Assembly (NCBI GenBank): GCA_965223355.1
Contig: CBDCWE010000003.1
Span: 1,364,001-1,428,000, forward strand
DNA from: Tectiglobus sp965223355
GTDB taxonomy: Bacteria; Pseudomonadota; Alphaproteobacteria; Rhizobiales; Hyphomicrobiaceae
DNA: 64,000 bases
Reading direction: 5' to 3'
Part shown: one piece after another, positions 1 through 8,389 of the stretch
Position numbering within the stretch: the first letter of the stretch is position 1
Layout of the letters: every line of letters starts with the position of its first letter
Program-made: the position numbers and the translations under genes
The notes under the pieces: model-generated
Told to the model about the DNA's origin: nothing
The model's database searches: none
What the model saw: only the letters and a program-made list of their open reading frames with translations

Positions 1-2
1 AT

Positions 3-881
3 GGTAGGCGCGAGCGAACGCGCGCGTTCACCGGCCTTGCCAGCCACTACCTGTTCACCGACCGCTTCGGGCGCCCCGGCAAGGGCAACGACAAGGGCAA
101 GGTCGAGGGGCTTGTGAAGAACGGCAGGCGGCGGTTCCTGACGCCCGCTCCTGTGGCCGCGAGCTTCTCGGAGCTGAATGCACGTCTGGAAGCGGCCTGC
201 CTTGCCGACCAGGACCGTAAGGCCGGCCGGCACGAAGAGACGATCGGCGAGCGGCTTCTGAGCGATCTCAACGCGTTCCGGTCGTTGCAGGCCACCCCGT
301 TCGAGCCGTGCGAGGTGCGTTCATCCCGGGTCAGCTCGACCTCACTGGTTCGCTATCGTAACAACGACTACTCGGTGCCGACCACGCATGGCCATCGTTC
401 CGTGACAGTCAAAGGCTTCGTCGATGAGGTCGTGATCCTCGCGGGATCGGAAGAGATCGCCCGACACCCGAGAAGTTACGAGCGCAGTGGCTTCGTGTTC
501 GATCCGCTTCACTACCTCGCGCTGATCGAGCAGAAGCCGGGAGCGTTGGATCAGGCCGCGCCGTTGCAGGGATGGGAACTGCCCGGCCAGTTCGCTCATC
601 TGCGCCGATTGCTGGAGCGGCGCTCCGGCAACAAGGGCAAGCACGAGTTCATCCAGGTTCTGCGCTTGATGGAGGTGTTCGATCAGGACCTGGTTGACCT
701 GGCCGTCGCCGAAACGATCAAGCTTGGGGCACTCAGCTTCGATGCCATCAAACAGATCGCGGTCGCCCGGCTCGAGCATCGACCGCCACGGCTTGATCTT
801 GAACGCTACCCCCATCTGCCTAAGGCCGATGTCGCCGTGACGCGGGCCGCCGATTGTGCAGCTTTGATGGAGGCGGCATGA
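3..881 (+). CDS. istA: IS21-family transposase IstA, 3' part (runs off window start)
   Basis: The reading frame is open from base 3, so the gene begins outside the window. The visible part starts just after the catalytic core with a HYLFTDRFGRPGKGNDKGK stretch typical of IstA, followed by the Mu-transposase C-terminal beta-barrel (RNNDYSVP motif) and a helical tail that binds IstB. IstA is the DDE transposase of IS21 elements and works with the ATPase IstB. Its stop TGA overlaps the istB ATG (ATGA, 878-881), the standard translational coupling. Family assignment is secure; the element is not functional here because istB is cut. Confidence 0.9.
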   Translation, partial: GRRERTRAFTGLASHYLFTDRFGRPGKGNDKGKVEGLVKNGRRRFLTPAPVAASFSELNARLEAACLADQDRKAGRHEETIGERLLSDLNAFRSLQATPFEPCEVRSSRVSSTSLVRYRNNDYSVPTTHGHRSVTVKGFVDEVVILAGSEEIARHPRSYERSGFVFDPLHYLALIEQKPGALDQAAPLQGWELPGQFAHLRRLLERRSGNKGKHEFIQVLRLMEVFDQDLVDLAVAETIKLGALSFDAIKQIAVARLEHRPPRLDLERYPHLPKADVAVTRAADCAALMEAA

Positions 882-1100
882 GTGATACCGAGACCGCTGA
901 CCCGAAGGTTCTGCTAACGCATCATCTGAAGAAGCTCAAGCTGCCGACGGTTCTGGCCGAATACGAGAAGCAGGCTCGCCAGTGCGCCGAAGCCGGTGTC
1001 GATCACCCTCGCTACCTGTTGCGGCTCGTCGAACTGGAGCTCATCGAGCGCCAGCGCAAAATGGTCGAGCGCCGGGTGCGGGCGGCAAAGTTCCCGGCCT
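878..1100 (+). pseudogene. istB: IS21 helper ATPase IstB, truncated after about 74 codons
   Basis: The N-terminus reads MSDTETADPKVLLTHHLKK and continues through RRVRAAKFPA, the normal start of IstB. The Walker A region and everything after it are missing because the IS481-family element starts at 1106. The rest of istB does not resume beyond the IS481 element at 2164, so sequence was lost in addition to the insertion. The nominal frame runs on to a stop at 1150 inside the IS481 end. Confidence 0.88.
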
Positions 1101-2057
1101 CTAGCTGTGAAGCTTCAATAGGTTGTTCTCGGTTAGGCCGAGGCGGCTGATGGGTGGTTTTTTGTTGAGACTAGCATGCGGGCGATGCCAGTTGTAGCGG
1201 TGTAGCCATTGAGACAGGTCGGCTTGGCGCTGTTCGGATGAGTGGTACTCGGTGGCGTCGGCCCATTCGCGGATGGTCGTCTGGATGAAGCGCTCAGCCT
1301 TGCCGTTCGTTTGCGGCGTGTAAGGTTTTGTGCGGATGTGCTTGATGTTGAGTTTGGCGCATGCGCGGCGAAAGGCCTTCGAACGATAGCAGGAACCATT
1401 GTCCGTCATCACGCGGGTGACGGTGACACCAAGTTGTTTGTAGTAGGCCACCGTGGCCTCGAGATGTGCGAGCGCACTTTCCTTTTTCTCGTTTGGAAAG
1501 ATGTCGCAATAGGCGACGCGGGAATGGTCATCGATAGCAACGTGAACATATTCCCAGCCGACGCCACGTGTCGCGGACTGGCCGTGACGGTTGCCGGTCA
1601 CACGGTGTCCAGGCCGGGAAAAACGCCCGAGTTTCTTGATGTCGATGTGGATGATCTCGCCTGGTGTCTCCCGTTCGTATCGCGGGCGCGGCTCTTTCGG
1701 TTCAAGGCAGGCCAAGTGCGATAGACCGCGGCTGTTGAGGATGCGCGAGACGGTTGTGCGCGAGAGGCCGGTCTGGGCTGCAATCTGGTCCTGGGTGTAT
1801 CGCTGACGTCGCAACCTTTCGACTTCATCACAAGTGGCAAGCGGCGTTTGGCTTGGCAATGAGCGGGGCCTGGATGAGCGATCACGCAAGCCCTCGACGC
1901 CGTGCTCGCGGAACCGTCCAACCCATTTGCCGACAGTTTTGGCGGTTGTGCGGAAGGCCCGAGCAACAGCGGCCTTTGATTTGCCGTCATCCACAACGGC
2001 GCGGACCATGCGCTCTCGACCTGCCGGTGTAAGGGGTGCATTCTTGTGGGTGTTCAT
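1101..2057 (-). CDS. IS481-family DDE transposase
   Basis: The protein begins MNTHKNAPLTPAGRERMVRA; I chose this ATG over an upstream in-frame codon at 2129 because it matches the IS481 family start. An N-terminal helix-turn-helix (about residues 10-100) is followed by an integrase core with the DDE residues in HIDIKKLGRF, VMTDNGSCYR and NGKAERFIQT. It appears full length at 318 residues. The TAG stop (1101-1103 on the minus strand) lies outside the terminal repeat and is supplied by the CTAG target. The gene looks intact and could still be active. Confidence 0.92.
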   Translation of the reverse strand: MNTHKNAPLTPAGRERMVRAVVDDGKSKAAVARAFRTTAKTVGKWVGRFREHGVEGLRDRSSRPRSLPSQTPLATCDEVERLRRQRYTQDQIAAQTGLSRTTVSRILNSRGLSHLACLEPKEPRPRYERETPGEIIHIDIKKLGRFSRPGHRVTGNRHGQSATRGVGWEYVHVAIDDHSRVAYCDIFPNEKKESALAHLEATVAYYKQLGVTVTRVMTDNGSCYRSKAFRRACAKLNIKHIRTKPYTPQTNGKAERFIQTTIREWADATEYHSSEQRQADLSQWLHRYNWHRPHASLNKKPPISRLGLTENNLLKLHS

Positions 2058-2162
2058 TCGCTCCTCCGGTGAATCACTGACGAGCACAACATCAGCTTCC
2101 CCGACCCGGACCGAATGGACAATCTCCAACGGAGAATGCGAACAACCTTCTGGAAATACACA
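1106..2162 (-). mobile_element. IS481-family insertion sequence (about 1.06 kb)
   Basis: Imperfect terminal inverted repeats are visible: TGTGAAGCTTCAATAGGTTG at the left end (1106) and, read inward from the right end (2162), TGTGTATTTCCAGAAGGTTG. The left end is close to the known IS481 terminus. Both ends abut CTAG (1101-1104 and 2164-2167), matching the NCTAGN target described for IS481. The outer hexamers (TCTAGC and GCTAGA) are reverse complements of each other, not direct copies. One full-length transposase gene lies inside. Confidence 0.85.
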
Positions 2163-2164
2163 GC

Positions 2165-2275
2165 TAGAGCAACCTGCCTTTATTCGGAATCGGAACGATC
2201 CTGAATAAAGGCAGAAAGTTGCTCGCCTCTAAAGTGGCGATCATCATTGTGCTTTGAGTTGGAACCGCTCTTGCA
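2165..2275 (+). repeat. Repeat A copy 1 (first hairpin intact, second degenerate)
   Basis: It starts TAGAGCAACCTGCCTTTATT and carries the first stem (CTGCCTTTATTCGG pairing with a CTGAATAAAGGCAG arm). The second hairpin is recognisable only as GTGCTTTGAGTTGGAACCGC, with no matching right arm. It directly abuts the right end of the IS481 element. Confidence 0.8.
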
Positions 2276-2641
2276 GTGCAGAGCAATTTGCTGCATTTCA
2301 CTAAAAGCATTCTGATGCCGATGAAATGCGGATTGCCCCAAATGCGCATAACGCTCGGTTTGCGGCATATGCGACCTGAGCCGAATTGGCAGGATATCCA
2401 CAGTTTCAACCACTTTGGTGTCATATCTTCGGTAGGTGTTCTGCGCAATGATTGATGAACTTATATCTGATCTGCGCACGACTGTCGGCAGCGGGTTGGC
2501 CTCAAGGATGTCGGCGAGATCGAGGATTTCGGTCCGCTCGCCACTGGTGAGGGTGATGGTGCCAGCGTCGGGTTCGAGGTCGCGCCCGACCCACGCCAGC
2601 GGATTGGCGGGAGGATGGTGGCTGGTCGTTGACTGAGTCAT
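2180..2641 (-). pseudogene. Probable remnant of a TauD/TfdA-type dioxygenase N-terminus
   Basis: From an ATG at 2641 the first 60 or so residues (PLAWVGRDLEPDAGT, then LTSGERTEILDLADILEANP and LPTVVRRSDI) resemble the N-terminal lead-in of TauD/TfdA-family Fe(II)/2-oxoglutarate dioxygenases. After about residue 60 (near 2462) the similarity stops and the frame runs into repeat A, ending with residues encoded by the repeat hairpin. No HxD...H metal site is present. I read it as a gene whose 3' part was lost when the mobile elements arrived. Family recognition is from memory of the pattern and is moderate at best. Confidence 0.35.
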
Positions 2642-2961
2642 GGTGCCGGCAAATGCTTGTGCTCGTGGTTGTGAATGTGTTCGGTTCGTGGTGTCGGGCG
2701 GGGCCCGTGTGATCAACCAGGAATTCGCTCCCGGGCGTGCAAGGTAGGTGATGCCAAGGCCTGGTTCATCACACGGCATCATCGTGCGTCTGGGCAGAAA
2801 ATCAAGGTCTGCGCAGTTGGCGCCAAGCCTCCCGGTTCGCCCATGGTCTCCTTAGGACAAACCAAGCAGCGCCGGGTGGAGAGCGGGCCCGGACGGTGGC
2901 CGCCGTGAGCACGAAAATGATCGCCGCCGAGTGAGCATGCGGGCCCGGCGCAGGCGCACCG
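2642..2961. other. Intergenic region, no gene recognised
   Basis: About 320 bases between the dioxygenase remnant and the sdhA stop codon. Short open frames occur on both strands but none shows a recognisable protein pattern. No clear terminator hairpin follows sdhA. Confidence 0.5.
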
Positions 2962-4692
2962 TCACGCCGCCGCGTCAGTTTCCTTGATGAGCGATTCGCC
3001 CGGTTTGACGATCGTGAAGTCGACGGCCTCGTCGCCAATCTGAACGTTGCCGTCGTGCAGACGCGCAATGGTGTAACGCGATGTTTCGAGATCGCCCGCG
3101 CCGGTGAAGTCCTCGCGGAAGTGCGCGCCGCGGCTGTTCTGACGCTGCAGGGCCGCCCGCGCAATGACCTTCGAAACGTCGACCAGCGAGCGCAGGTTGA
3201 GCCAGTCGTGCCAGGTCAGATTGAACGCCCGGTCGGCATCGCTGACACCGGTCTTCATCAGCTGTGCTTCGATCTCGTCGAGATCGCCGAGCGCCGCCGT
3301 CAGACCGTCGCCATCACGCAGTATCCCGACCCGTTCCCACATCATATCCTGGAGGTTGTCACGCAGCGCGTGAACGTTGCCGGTCGAGCGTTGCAACGGG
3401 TGGGTGGCGCGCGCCACCTCCGCTGCAAGGACATCTTCATCGGCCGGTCGCCAATGCGGGTTGTTGGCAATAAACCCGGGCATGACGTCGCCGGCAATGC
3501 CGCCGAAGACCGTGGAGTTGGCAATGCCGTTGCCGCCCAGCCGGTTGGCTCCGTGCACACCGCCGGCGTCTTCACCGGCAACAAACAAGCCGGGAATGGC
3601 TGTCGATGTATCCGTTGCGCACACGACGCCGCCCATCAAATAGTGCGCGGTCGGCACAACCTCGACCAGGCCGCCAGCGAGATCGAACCCGCAATCGGCA
3701 CAGCGCTCGACCATGCCCTTGAACTTGTGCGCGACCACGTCCGGGCCGAGATGGTCCATTTTGATGTAGAGGCCGCCGTGCGGCGTCACTCGCCCGGCGC
3801 GCATCTCGGCATACATCGCCCGCGAGACGACGTCGCGGGTTGCCCGCTCGAGCTTTTCATCATAGTCGCCCATGAAGCGCTGTTGGTCGCCGTTGAGCAG
3901 ATGGCCGCCGGCACCGCGCAGTCCCTCTTCGAGCACGGTGCCGGTCATCCGGGTGTCGTTGCCGGCCAACAACCCGGTCGGGTGGAACTGCACCATTTCC
4001 ATGTCACGCAAGGCTAGGCCGGCCCGCAGCGCCATCGCCAGGCCGTCCATCGATTTGTCGCCGGACGGCGTGTGGTAGCGGTACATCGTCGGCCCGCCGC
4101 CGGTCGCCAGCAGCACGGCCTTGGCCGCGACATACCGGAACAATCCGGTTCGCACGTCGATCATTAACACACCGGCAACACTGTCGCCGGACCTGTCGGG
4201 AATGAACGATACGGCTCGGTGTTCTTCCAGGCGAGCAATATCGCGCGCCCACACCTGCTCCATCAACCGGTTGACGATTTCGATACCGGTCAGGTCGCCC
4301 TTGTGAATGGTCCGGTCGAAGGTTTGGCCGGCAAATGCTTTACCGTGCAGGGTGCCGTCGGGATTGCGGTCGAAAAAGCAGCCGATCTCATTCTCGAGCT
4401 CGCGAATCCGCTCGACGGCCTTGACCACCAGCGTCCAGGCCAGATCCTGATGCGGCAGCCATTTGCCGCCGTGGATGGTGTCCATGAAATGACGCTCGAT
4501 CGAGTCGGCCGGGTGGACGGCGACGTTGTAGCCGCCCTGCACCATGCGGCTGCACCCCGACTTGCCAAGCAGGCCCTTGCTCGCAACCGTGATCGATAGA
4601 TGCGGTGCGGCTTGATGTGCATGCAGCGCCGCGAACAGGCCGGCGCCGCCGGCGCCGAGGATCAGAATATCCGTTTGCTGTCGTTCGATCAT
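2962..4692 (-). CDS. sdhA: Succinate dehydrogenase/fumarate reductase flavoprotein subunit
   Basis: This 576-residue flavoprotein carries the dicarboxylate oxidation/reduction site of a complex II-type enzyme. The Rossmann FAD motif GAGGAG is at residues 13-18, and there is a fumarate-reductase-type core (HFMDTIHGGKWL, FDRTIHKGD, VQFHPTGLL, EGLRGAGGHLLNGD). The segment that normally holds the covalent-FAD histidine (SHTxxAQGG in typical SdhA) reads GCSRMVQGG (residues 46-54) with no His, so FAD is probably bound non-covalently. I placed the start at 4692 (MIERQQTDILILGAGGAG) and not at an upstream in-frame codon at 4800 that would overlap the preceding membrane subunit. It is the last gene of a B-D-C-A operon. 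Confidence 0.9.
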   Translation of the reverse strand: MIERQQTDILILGAGGAGLFAALHAHQAAPHLSITVASKGLLGKSGCSRMVQGGYNVAVHPADSIERHFMDTIHGGKWLPHQDLAWTLVVKAVERIRELENEIGCFFDRNPDGTLHGKAFAGQTFDRTIHKGDLTGIEIVNRLMEQVWARDIARLEEHRAVSFIPDRSGDSVAGVLMIDVRTGLFRYVAAKAVLLATGGGPTMYRYHTPSGDKSMDGLAMALRAGLALRDMEMVQFHPTGLLAGNDTRMTGTVLEEGLRGAGGHLLNGDQQRFMGDYDEKLERATRDVVSRAMYAEMRAGRVTPHGGLYIKMDHLGPDVVAHKFKGMVERCADCGFDLAGGLVEVVPTAHYLMGGVVCATDTSTAIPGLFVAGEDAGGVHGANRLGGNGIANSTVFGGIAGDVMPGFIANNPHWRPADEDVLAAEVARATHPLQRSTGNVHALRDNLQDMMWERVGILRDGDGLTAALGDLDEIEAQLMKTGVSDADRAFNLTWHDWLNLRSLVDVSKVIARAALQRQNSRGAHFREDFTGAGDLETSRYTIARLHDGNVQIGDEAVDFTIVKPGESLIKETDAAA

Positions 4693-4712
4693 TGCCAACT
4701 CCGTTGCGCGGC

Positions 4713-5078
4713 TCACAGGAACCGCCAGATGAACAGGCCAGCCAGTGCGATCGCGATGAACACCCCGAGGACCGCCAGTCGCTTCTGGTCCGGGTCCCAC
4801 GGCAGGTTTTCAACCAGCAGGATGCGAATGCCGCCAAGCAGATGCACCGCCAACAGGAACATGAGACCGGTTTCGGCGAACTTGACAAGCGCACTGTCGC
4901 TCCACTTCAGGAAACCATCGAGCTTGGCTTCGCCCTCGATCGCTAGGCCAAGGGCCAGGAAGTGCATAGGTAGGAAGCAAGCCAGCAGAATGCCGGAGAC
5001 GCGATGCACCATGGCAGCAATCCAGAGCAGATCGCGCCGATACTGCGAGTCGCGCCGATTTTCGATCTCAATGCTCAT
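4713..5078 (-). CDS. sdhC: Succinate dehydrogenase membrane anchor, SdhC-like (cytochrome b556)
   Basis: A 121-residue protein with three hydrophobic segments. The first carries MVHRVSG, the SdhC quinone-site pattern (H-R-x-S-G). The second ends VHLLGGIRILL, which fits the heme-ligand H followed by GxR pattern. It anchors the flavoprotein/iron-sulfur dimer to the inner membrane and passes electrons to quinone. Its ATG overlaps the stop of the preceding membrane subunit by 4 bases (5075-5078), and sdhA follows after 20 bases. Confidence 0.85.
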   Translation of the reverse strand: MSIEIENRRDSQYRRDLLWIAAMVHRVSGILLACFLPMHFLALGLAIEGEAKLDGFLKWSDSALVKFAETGLMFLLAVHLLGGIRILLVENLPWDPDQKRLAVLGVFIAIALAGLFIWRFL

Positions 5079-5407
5079 GCAATCACCACCGCGTAAACGG
5101 CGCGCAGACCCATCAGCACAAGGATAACGCCAAGATTGATCGATAAAATGTCGGTGACGGCATCATCGATCGGCGTCCATTCGCGCAGTACGCTGCGCAC
5201 GCCAATCGACCCGTGCACCGCGGCCAGCAACACGAACACCGTGTAAAACAGCCCCCAGCCGACGCTGCCGCCGGTGCGCGCCAGTATTTCATCGGCGCTG
5301 AGGCCGTCCGAGATGGCGAAAAAGATGACGGCGACATGCACGAGAATGAACGGCACCATCAAAGCCGCTGTCAGGCGCTGCCAGGTATAGAGGCGGATCT
5401 CGTTCAC
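5075..5407 (-). CDS. sdhD: Second membrane subunit of the complex II-like enzyme, SdhD-like
   Basis: A 110-residue three-helix membrane protein beginning at a GTG that overlaps the sdhB stop (GTGA, 5404-5407). YTWQRLTAALMVPFILVHV gives the first helix with the conserved Arg-x-Thr, and AVHGSIGVRSVL gives the putative heme/quinone His and Arg in the second helix. Together with the SdhC-like protein it would bind one or two b hemes and quinone. Longer frames upstream exist but run inside sdhB. The tight overlaps on both sides argue for a single co-translated unit. Confidence 0.82.
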   Translation of the reverse strand: MNEIRLYTWQRLTAALMVPFILVHVAVIFFAISDGLSADEILARTGGSVGWGLFYTVFVLLAAVHGSIGVRSVLREWTPIDDAVTDILSINLGVILVLMGLRAVYAVVIA

Positions 5408-6165
5408 TTCAGTTCTCCGCGAATGTAGGCTTTCATGGTGAGCCGTTTGAGGCCGGCGATCGACGCCGTCGGGTTGAGGCCTTGCGGGCAATGCGCCTCG
5501 CAGCTCTGATGCGTGTGGCAGGCGTGGCAGCCGCCGTCCGCAGCGACCGCTTGCAGTCGCTGGCGCTGGCCGCCGTCGCGTTCGTCGTTGACCAGCGACC
5601 AGGCTCGGTTGAGGGCGGCAGGGCCGAGATAGCCGGGGCTCCAGCGCACGGTATCGCAGGCTGCAAAACAAATCCCGCAATTGATGCACTCGATCGCCTC
5701 GTCGGCGCTGATGCGGGTTTCCTCGTCGGGTGCGATGGCGGCAACATCATCGTGCCGCGTGGCGGTTGGCACGAAACTGCCCTTTGCCTGTTGCCACTTC
5801 TCGAAGAACCGCGACATGTCGGTTGCCAGATCTTTGATCACCGGCAGATTGGCCAGCGGCGCGATTTCCAGCCGGCCGTCCTCGGCAACGCTCGCGACAT
5901 GGGTGCGGCAGGTCCAACGCGGGCGGCCGTTGACCGTCATCGCGCACGAACCGCAAACGCCGACCCGGCAGGCGAAACGGTAAGAAAGTGTCGGGTCGGC
6001 GTGGCGCTGGATCCAGGTCACAACATCGAGAACGGTTTGATTGGCGCCGCGCGGGACTTCGAACTGCTGATATCCGCCAGTATCAGCGCCGCGCCAAACC
6101 CGGACCCTGATTTTGGCTTGCGCCGCCGGTTCGCCGGGCGAGGTGTCTACGCTATCTGTGCTCAT
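5404..6165 (-). CDS. sdhB: Succinate dehydrogenase/fumarate reductase iron-sulfur subunit
   Basis: A 253-residue iron-sulfur protein that relays electrons from FAD to the membrane quinone site. The N-terminal ferredoxin domain has cysteines 66, 71, 74 and 86 (CRVGVCGSC) for a [2Fe-2S] cluster. The C-terminal helical domain has C160, C163, C166 and C170 (CINCGICFAAC) for [4Fe-4S]. A further group, C213, C216, C222 and C226 (CHACHTHQSCEAHCP), is for the third cluster. It is the first gene of the operon, so the gene order B-D-C-A is unlike the common sdhCDAB. Confidence 0.92.
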   Translation of the reverse strand: MSTDSVDTSPGEPAAQAKIRVRVWRGADTGGYQQFEVPRGANQTVLDVVTWIQRHADPTLSYRFACRVGVCGSCAMTVNGRPRWTCRTHVASVAEDGRLEIAPLANLPVIKDLATDMSRFFEKWQQAKGSFVPTATRHDDVAAIAPDEETRISADEAIECINCGICFAACDTVRWSPGYLGPAALNRAWSLVNDERDGGQRQRLQAVAADGGCHACHTHQSCEAHCPQGLNPTASIAGLKRLTMKAYIRGELK

Positions 6166-6234
6166 CGTCTGTGCTCACCCGGGGATCGCCAACCATGTTA
6201 CCGGCGCTAGGAAACCTCAGAACACGTCCGGGGT

Positions 6235-6293
6235 CTAGTGGTCTCAATCACTTAAAATGGCGTATTCAGATGCGCTGCCCTGACCCATGAGTT
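6235..6293 (-). repeat. Repeat C copy 1
   Basis: On the minus strand it reads GGGCAGCGCATCTGAATACG, then CCATTTTAAGTGATTGAGAC and CACTAG. The same sequence, slightly diverged, recurs at 24699-24737 and 58530-58576. It ends in CTAG. It lies about 70 bases upstream of sdhB. Confidence 0.75.
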
Positions 6294-6347
6294 TGTCCCC
6301 ATGAGGGCGTCAGCCGTGCTCACCATAGCGCGCGGGGATAATCGCCC

Positions 6348-6484
6348 TAGAGCAACCTGCCTTTATTCGGAATCGGAACGATCCCGAATAAAGGCAGAAA
6401 GTTGCTCGCCTCTAAAGTGGCGATCATCTTTGTGCTTTAAGTTGGAACCGCAATAGCGGTTCCAACTTAAAGCACGATGATCTA
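6348..6484 (+). repeat. Repeat A copy 2 (full length, two hairpins)
   Basis: A complete 137-base copy. Hairpin 1 pairs CTGCCTTTATTCGG with CCGAATAAAGGCAG and is extended by GAGCAAC/GTTGCTC. Hairpin 2 is a perfect 20-base stem (GTGCTTTAAGTTGGAACCGC and its complement) around an AATA loop. The element starts TAGA and ends TCTA, with CTAG at both edges. Confidence 0.9.
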
Positions 6485-6541
6485 GTGGGGCGTTTGAGGG
6501 GCTGACAGCCCCGCATGGATGAGCGCAAAGCGGCGATTAAG
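6485..6541 (+). repeat. Repeat B partial copy
   Basis: It directly follows repeat A. The TGAGGGGCTGACAGCCCC hairpin and the AAGCGGCGATTAAG segment match part of the multi-hairpin repeat B seen complete at 55094, 56850 and 58351. Confidence 0.65.
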
Positions 6542-6619
6542 TCAGGCCCTCAGCCCGAACAACCCGACCAGGGCCAGGGGCCGGGCCCGTCGGCAACCCG
6601 TGACGTGATCGCAGGTTCC

Positions 6620-7336
6620 TCAGACGCCGCGCACGGTGACCAGTCCGCCAAGCGCCCGGGCGCGTTGGCCGCTGAGTGTCGGAGCAACCAGTTCCTTGCT
6701 CGCTTCGACAATAATGATGCCGGCAATCCCGGGCCACACGCGAGCTCCCAAGCGTTCGAAGGCAATTGCCGAATTGAGAACGATGTGCCGATCCACGGGC
6801 GGCACGTGCAGCGCCCATCCCCAATCGACCGGCGAGAACATCGCATCGCCCAGCAAGCGTTCGAGTTGACCGCGGCTATAGGGCCGGCCGTGGCCGAACG
6901 GCGTCGAGTCGATCCGGGCCCAGACGCTGCGTCGATTGGGTACAATCAGCAGCAGGCGGCCTTCCGGCGTCAGAATGCGCCACATTTCGCGCAGCAGCTG
7001 CCGGGTGCCGTCGGCGCCCTCGAGACAGTGGACGGCGAGCAGGCGGTCAACCGAGTTGTCGGCGAGCGGTAGGGTCGTCTCGTCCACCAAGACGCAGTGT
7101 GTCGGGCCCTCCCGCGGCCACACGAGCGCACCTTGTGCAGCCGGCATCATGGCCGCGAACCGGGCCGCTTGGTCGCGATAGGCACCGAGATAGGGGGCGG
7201 CGTAACCGAGGCCGATCAGCGTTTGATTGTGGGCGTGGCGCCAACGCGCGCGAATCCGATGGCCGATCAGGCGGCGCACGGTCTGCCCCAGCGGCCGCGA
7301 ATAAAATGCCCTAAGCTCGGCAACATCAAGATACAT
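6620..7336 (-). CDS. Class I SAM-dependent methyltransferase
   Basis: A 238-residue protein starting MYLDVAELRAFYSRPLGQTV. It has a Methyltransf_11-like layout: an acidic DNSVDRLLAVHCLEG segment, then LREMWRILTPEGRLLLIVPN, the conserved strand-helix following the SAM site. In alphaproteobacteria a methyltransferase of this kind commonly sits head-to-head with gloB, as here (121 bases between starts). The substrate is unknown. I chose the start at 7336 over 7405 because the longer form would intrude on the shared promoter region. Confidence 0.8.
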   Translation of the reverse strand: MYLDVAELRAFYSRPLGQTVRRLIGHRIRARWRHAHNQTLIGLGYAAPYLGAYRDQAARFAAMMPAAQGALVWPREGPTHCVLVDETTLPLADNSVDRLLAVHCLEGADGTRQLLREMWRILTPEGRLLLIVPNRRSVWARIDSTPFGHGRPYSRGQLERLLGDAMFSPVDWGWALHVPPVDRHIVLNSAIAFERLGARVWPGIAGIIIVEASKELVAPTLSGQRARALGGLVTVRGV

Positions 7337-7457
7337 GCCGCACCCGTTCAATCCTCCTACCTGCGTGTTGCATTCACGAGCGCCGATGGTAGGGTGCCGC
7401 CACAATCGCCTATTTTACCGTTCCAGATCAACACGACGTAACGCACAGGACTTGGTC

Positions 7458-8228
7458 ATGGCCCAGCTCGAAATCCACCAGTTTCCTTGTTTGGATGACA
7501 ATTATGGTGTTCTTATCCGCGATCCCGACACCGGCATGGTTGCCTCGATTGATGCCCCGGCCGCCGATCCGGTGCGTAGCGCCTTAAGGGACAAGGGTTG
7601 GACGCTGACCCATATTCTGACGACGCACCACCATTGGGATCACACCGACGGCAACCTGCCGCTCAAATCGGAAACCGGCTGTAAAATTATCGGACCGCGG
7701 CCGGAAGCCAGCAAGGTTCCGGGTATCGATGAGCAGGTCGGCGAGGGCGATACCTTCAAATTCGGCAACTTCGACGTCAAGGTTTTCGAAACCCCCGGCC
7801 ACACCGCTGGCCACATCGTCTATTGGCTCCCGGACGCCAATGTCGCATTTGTCGGCGACACGTTGTTTGCCATGGGTTGCGGCCGCGTCATCGAGGGCTC
7901 GATGGCTGAAATGTGGAGCGGTATCGAGAAGATCGTGAAACTGCCGCCGGAAACCATGCTCTACTGCGGGCATGAGTATACCGTTGCCAACGCCAGATTC
8001 GCGCTGACGGTGGAGCCCGGCAATGCCGCCCTTCAGGCGCGGATGAAAGCGGTCGAGGCCTTGCGTGCCGAGGGTAAGCCAACCTTGCCGACCAAACTCG
8101 CCGACGAGCTTGCCACCAACCCCTTCATCCGTGTCGACAGTCCTGAAATCCGCAAGGTCATCGGCATGGAATCCGCCAGCAACGCCGAGGTCTTCGGCGA
8201 AGTTCGCGAACGCAAGAATCGCAGCTGA
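7458..8228 (+). CDS. gloB: Hydroxyacylglutathione hydrolase (glyoxalase II)
   Basis: A 256-residue metallo-beta-lactamase-fold enzyme that hydrolyses S-D-lactoylglutathione to D-lactate and glutathione, the second step of methylglyoxal detoxification in the cytoplasm. The metal motif THHHWDH is at residues 56-62; later ligands are in FETPGHTAGHI and GHEY. The C-terminal domain with the glutathione-contacting region (NARFAL..., NPFIRVD) is present and the length is standard. The start at 7458 (MAQLEIHQFPCLDDNYG) was chosen from family alignment; upstream in-frame sequence is the divergent promoter region. Confidence 0.95.
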   Translation: MAQLEIHQFPCLDDNYGVLIRDPDTGMVASIDAPAADPVRSALRDKGWTLTHILTTHHHWDHTDGNLPLKSETGCKIIGPRPEASKVPGIDEQVGEGDTFKFGNFDVKVFETPGHTAGHIVYWLPDANVAFVGDTLFAMGCGRVIEGSMAEMWSGIEKIVKLPPETMLYCGHEYTVANARFALTVEPGNAALQARMKAVEALRAEGKPTLPTKLADELATNPFIRVDSPEIRKVIGMESASNAEVFGEVRERKNRS

Positions 8229-8389
8229 CGAAGCAGCGGGCAGCGGCCGCGCCGTGGTACGGTCTTGACGGCCGGCACTGACCGATCCGATCGCGTCGGC
8301 ACTGGGCGCGAGGTTGAATTTGCACGCGCATCTCGCCGTTGCCGAGGTAAACGGGCGTGCCCCATCACCACAGAATTGGATTTTGCGCC

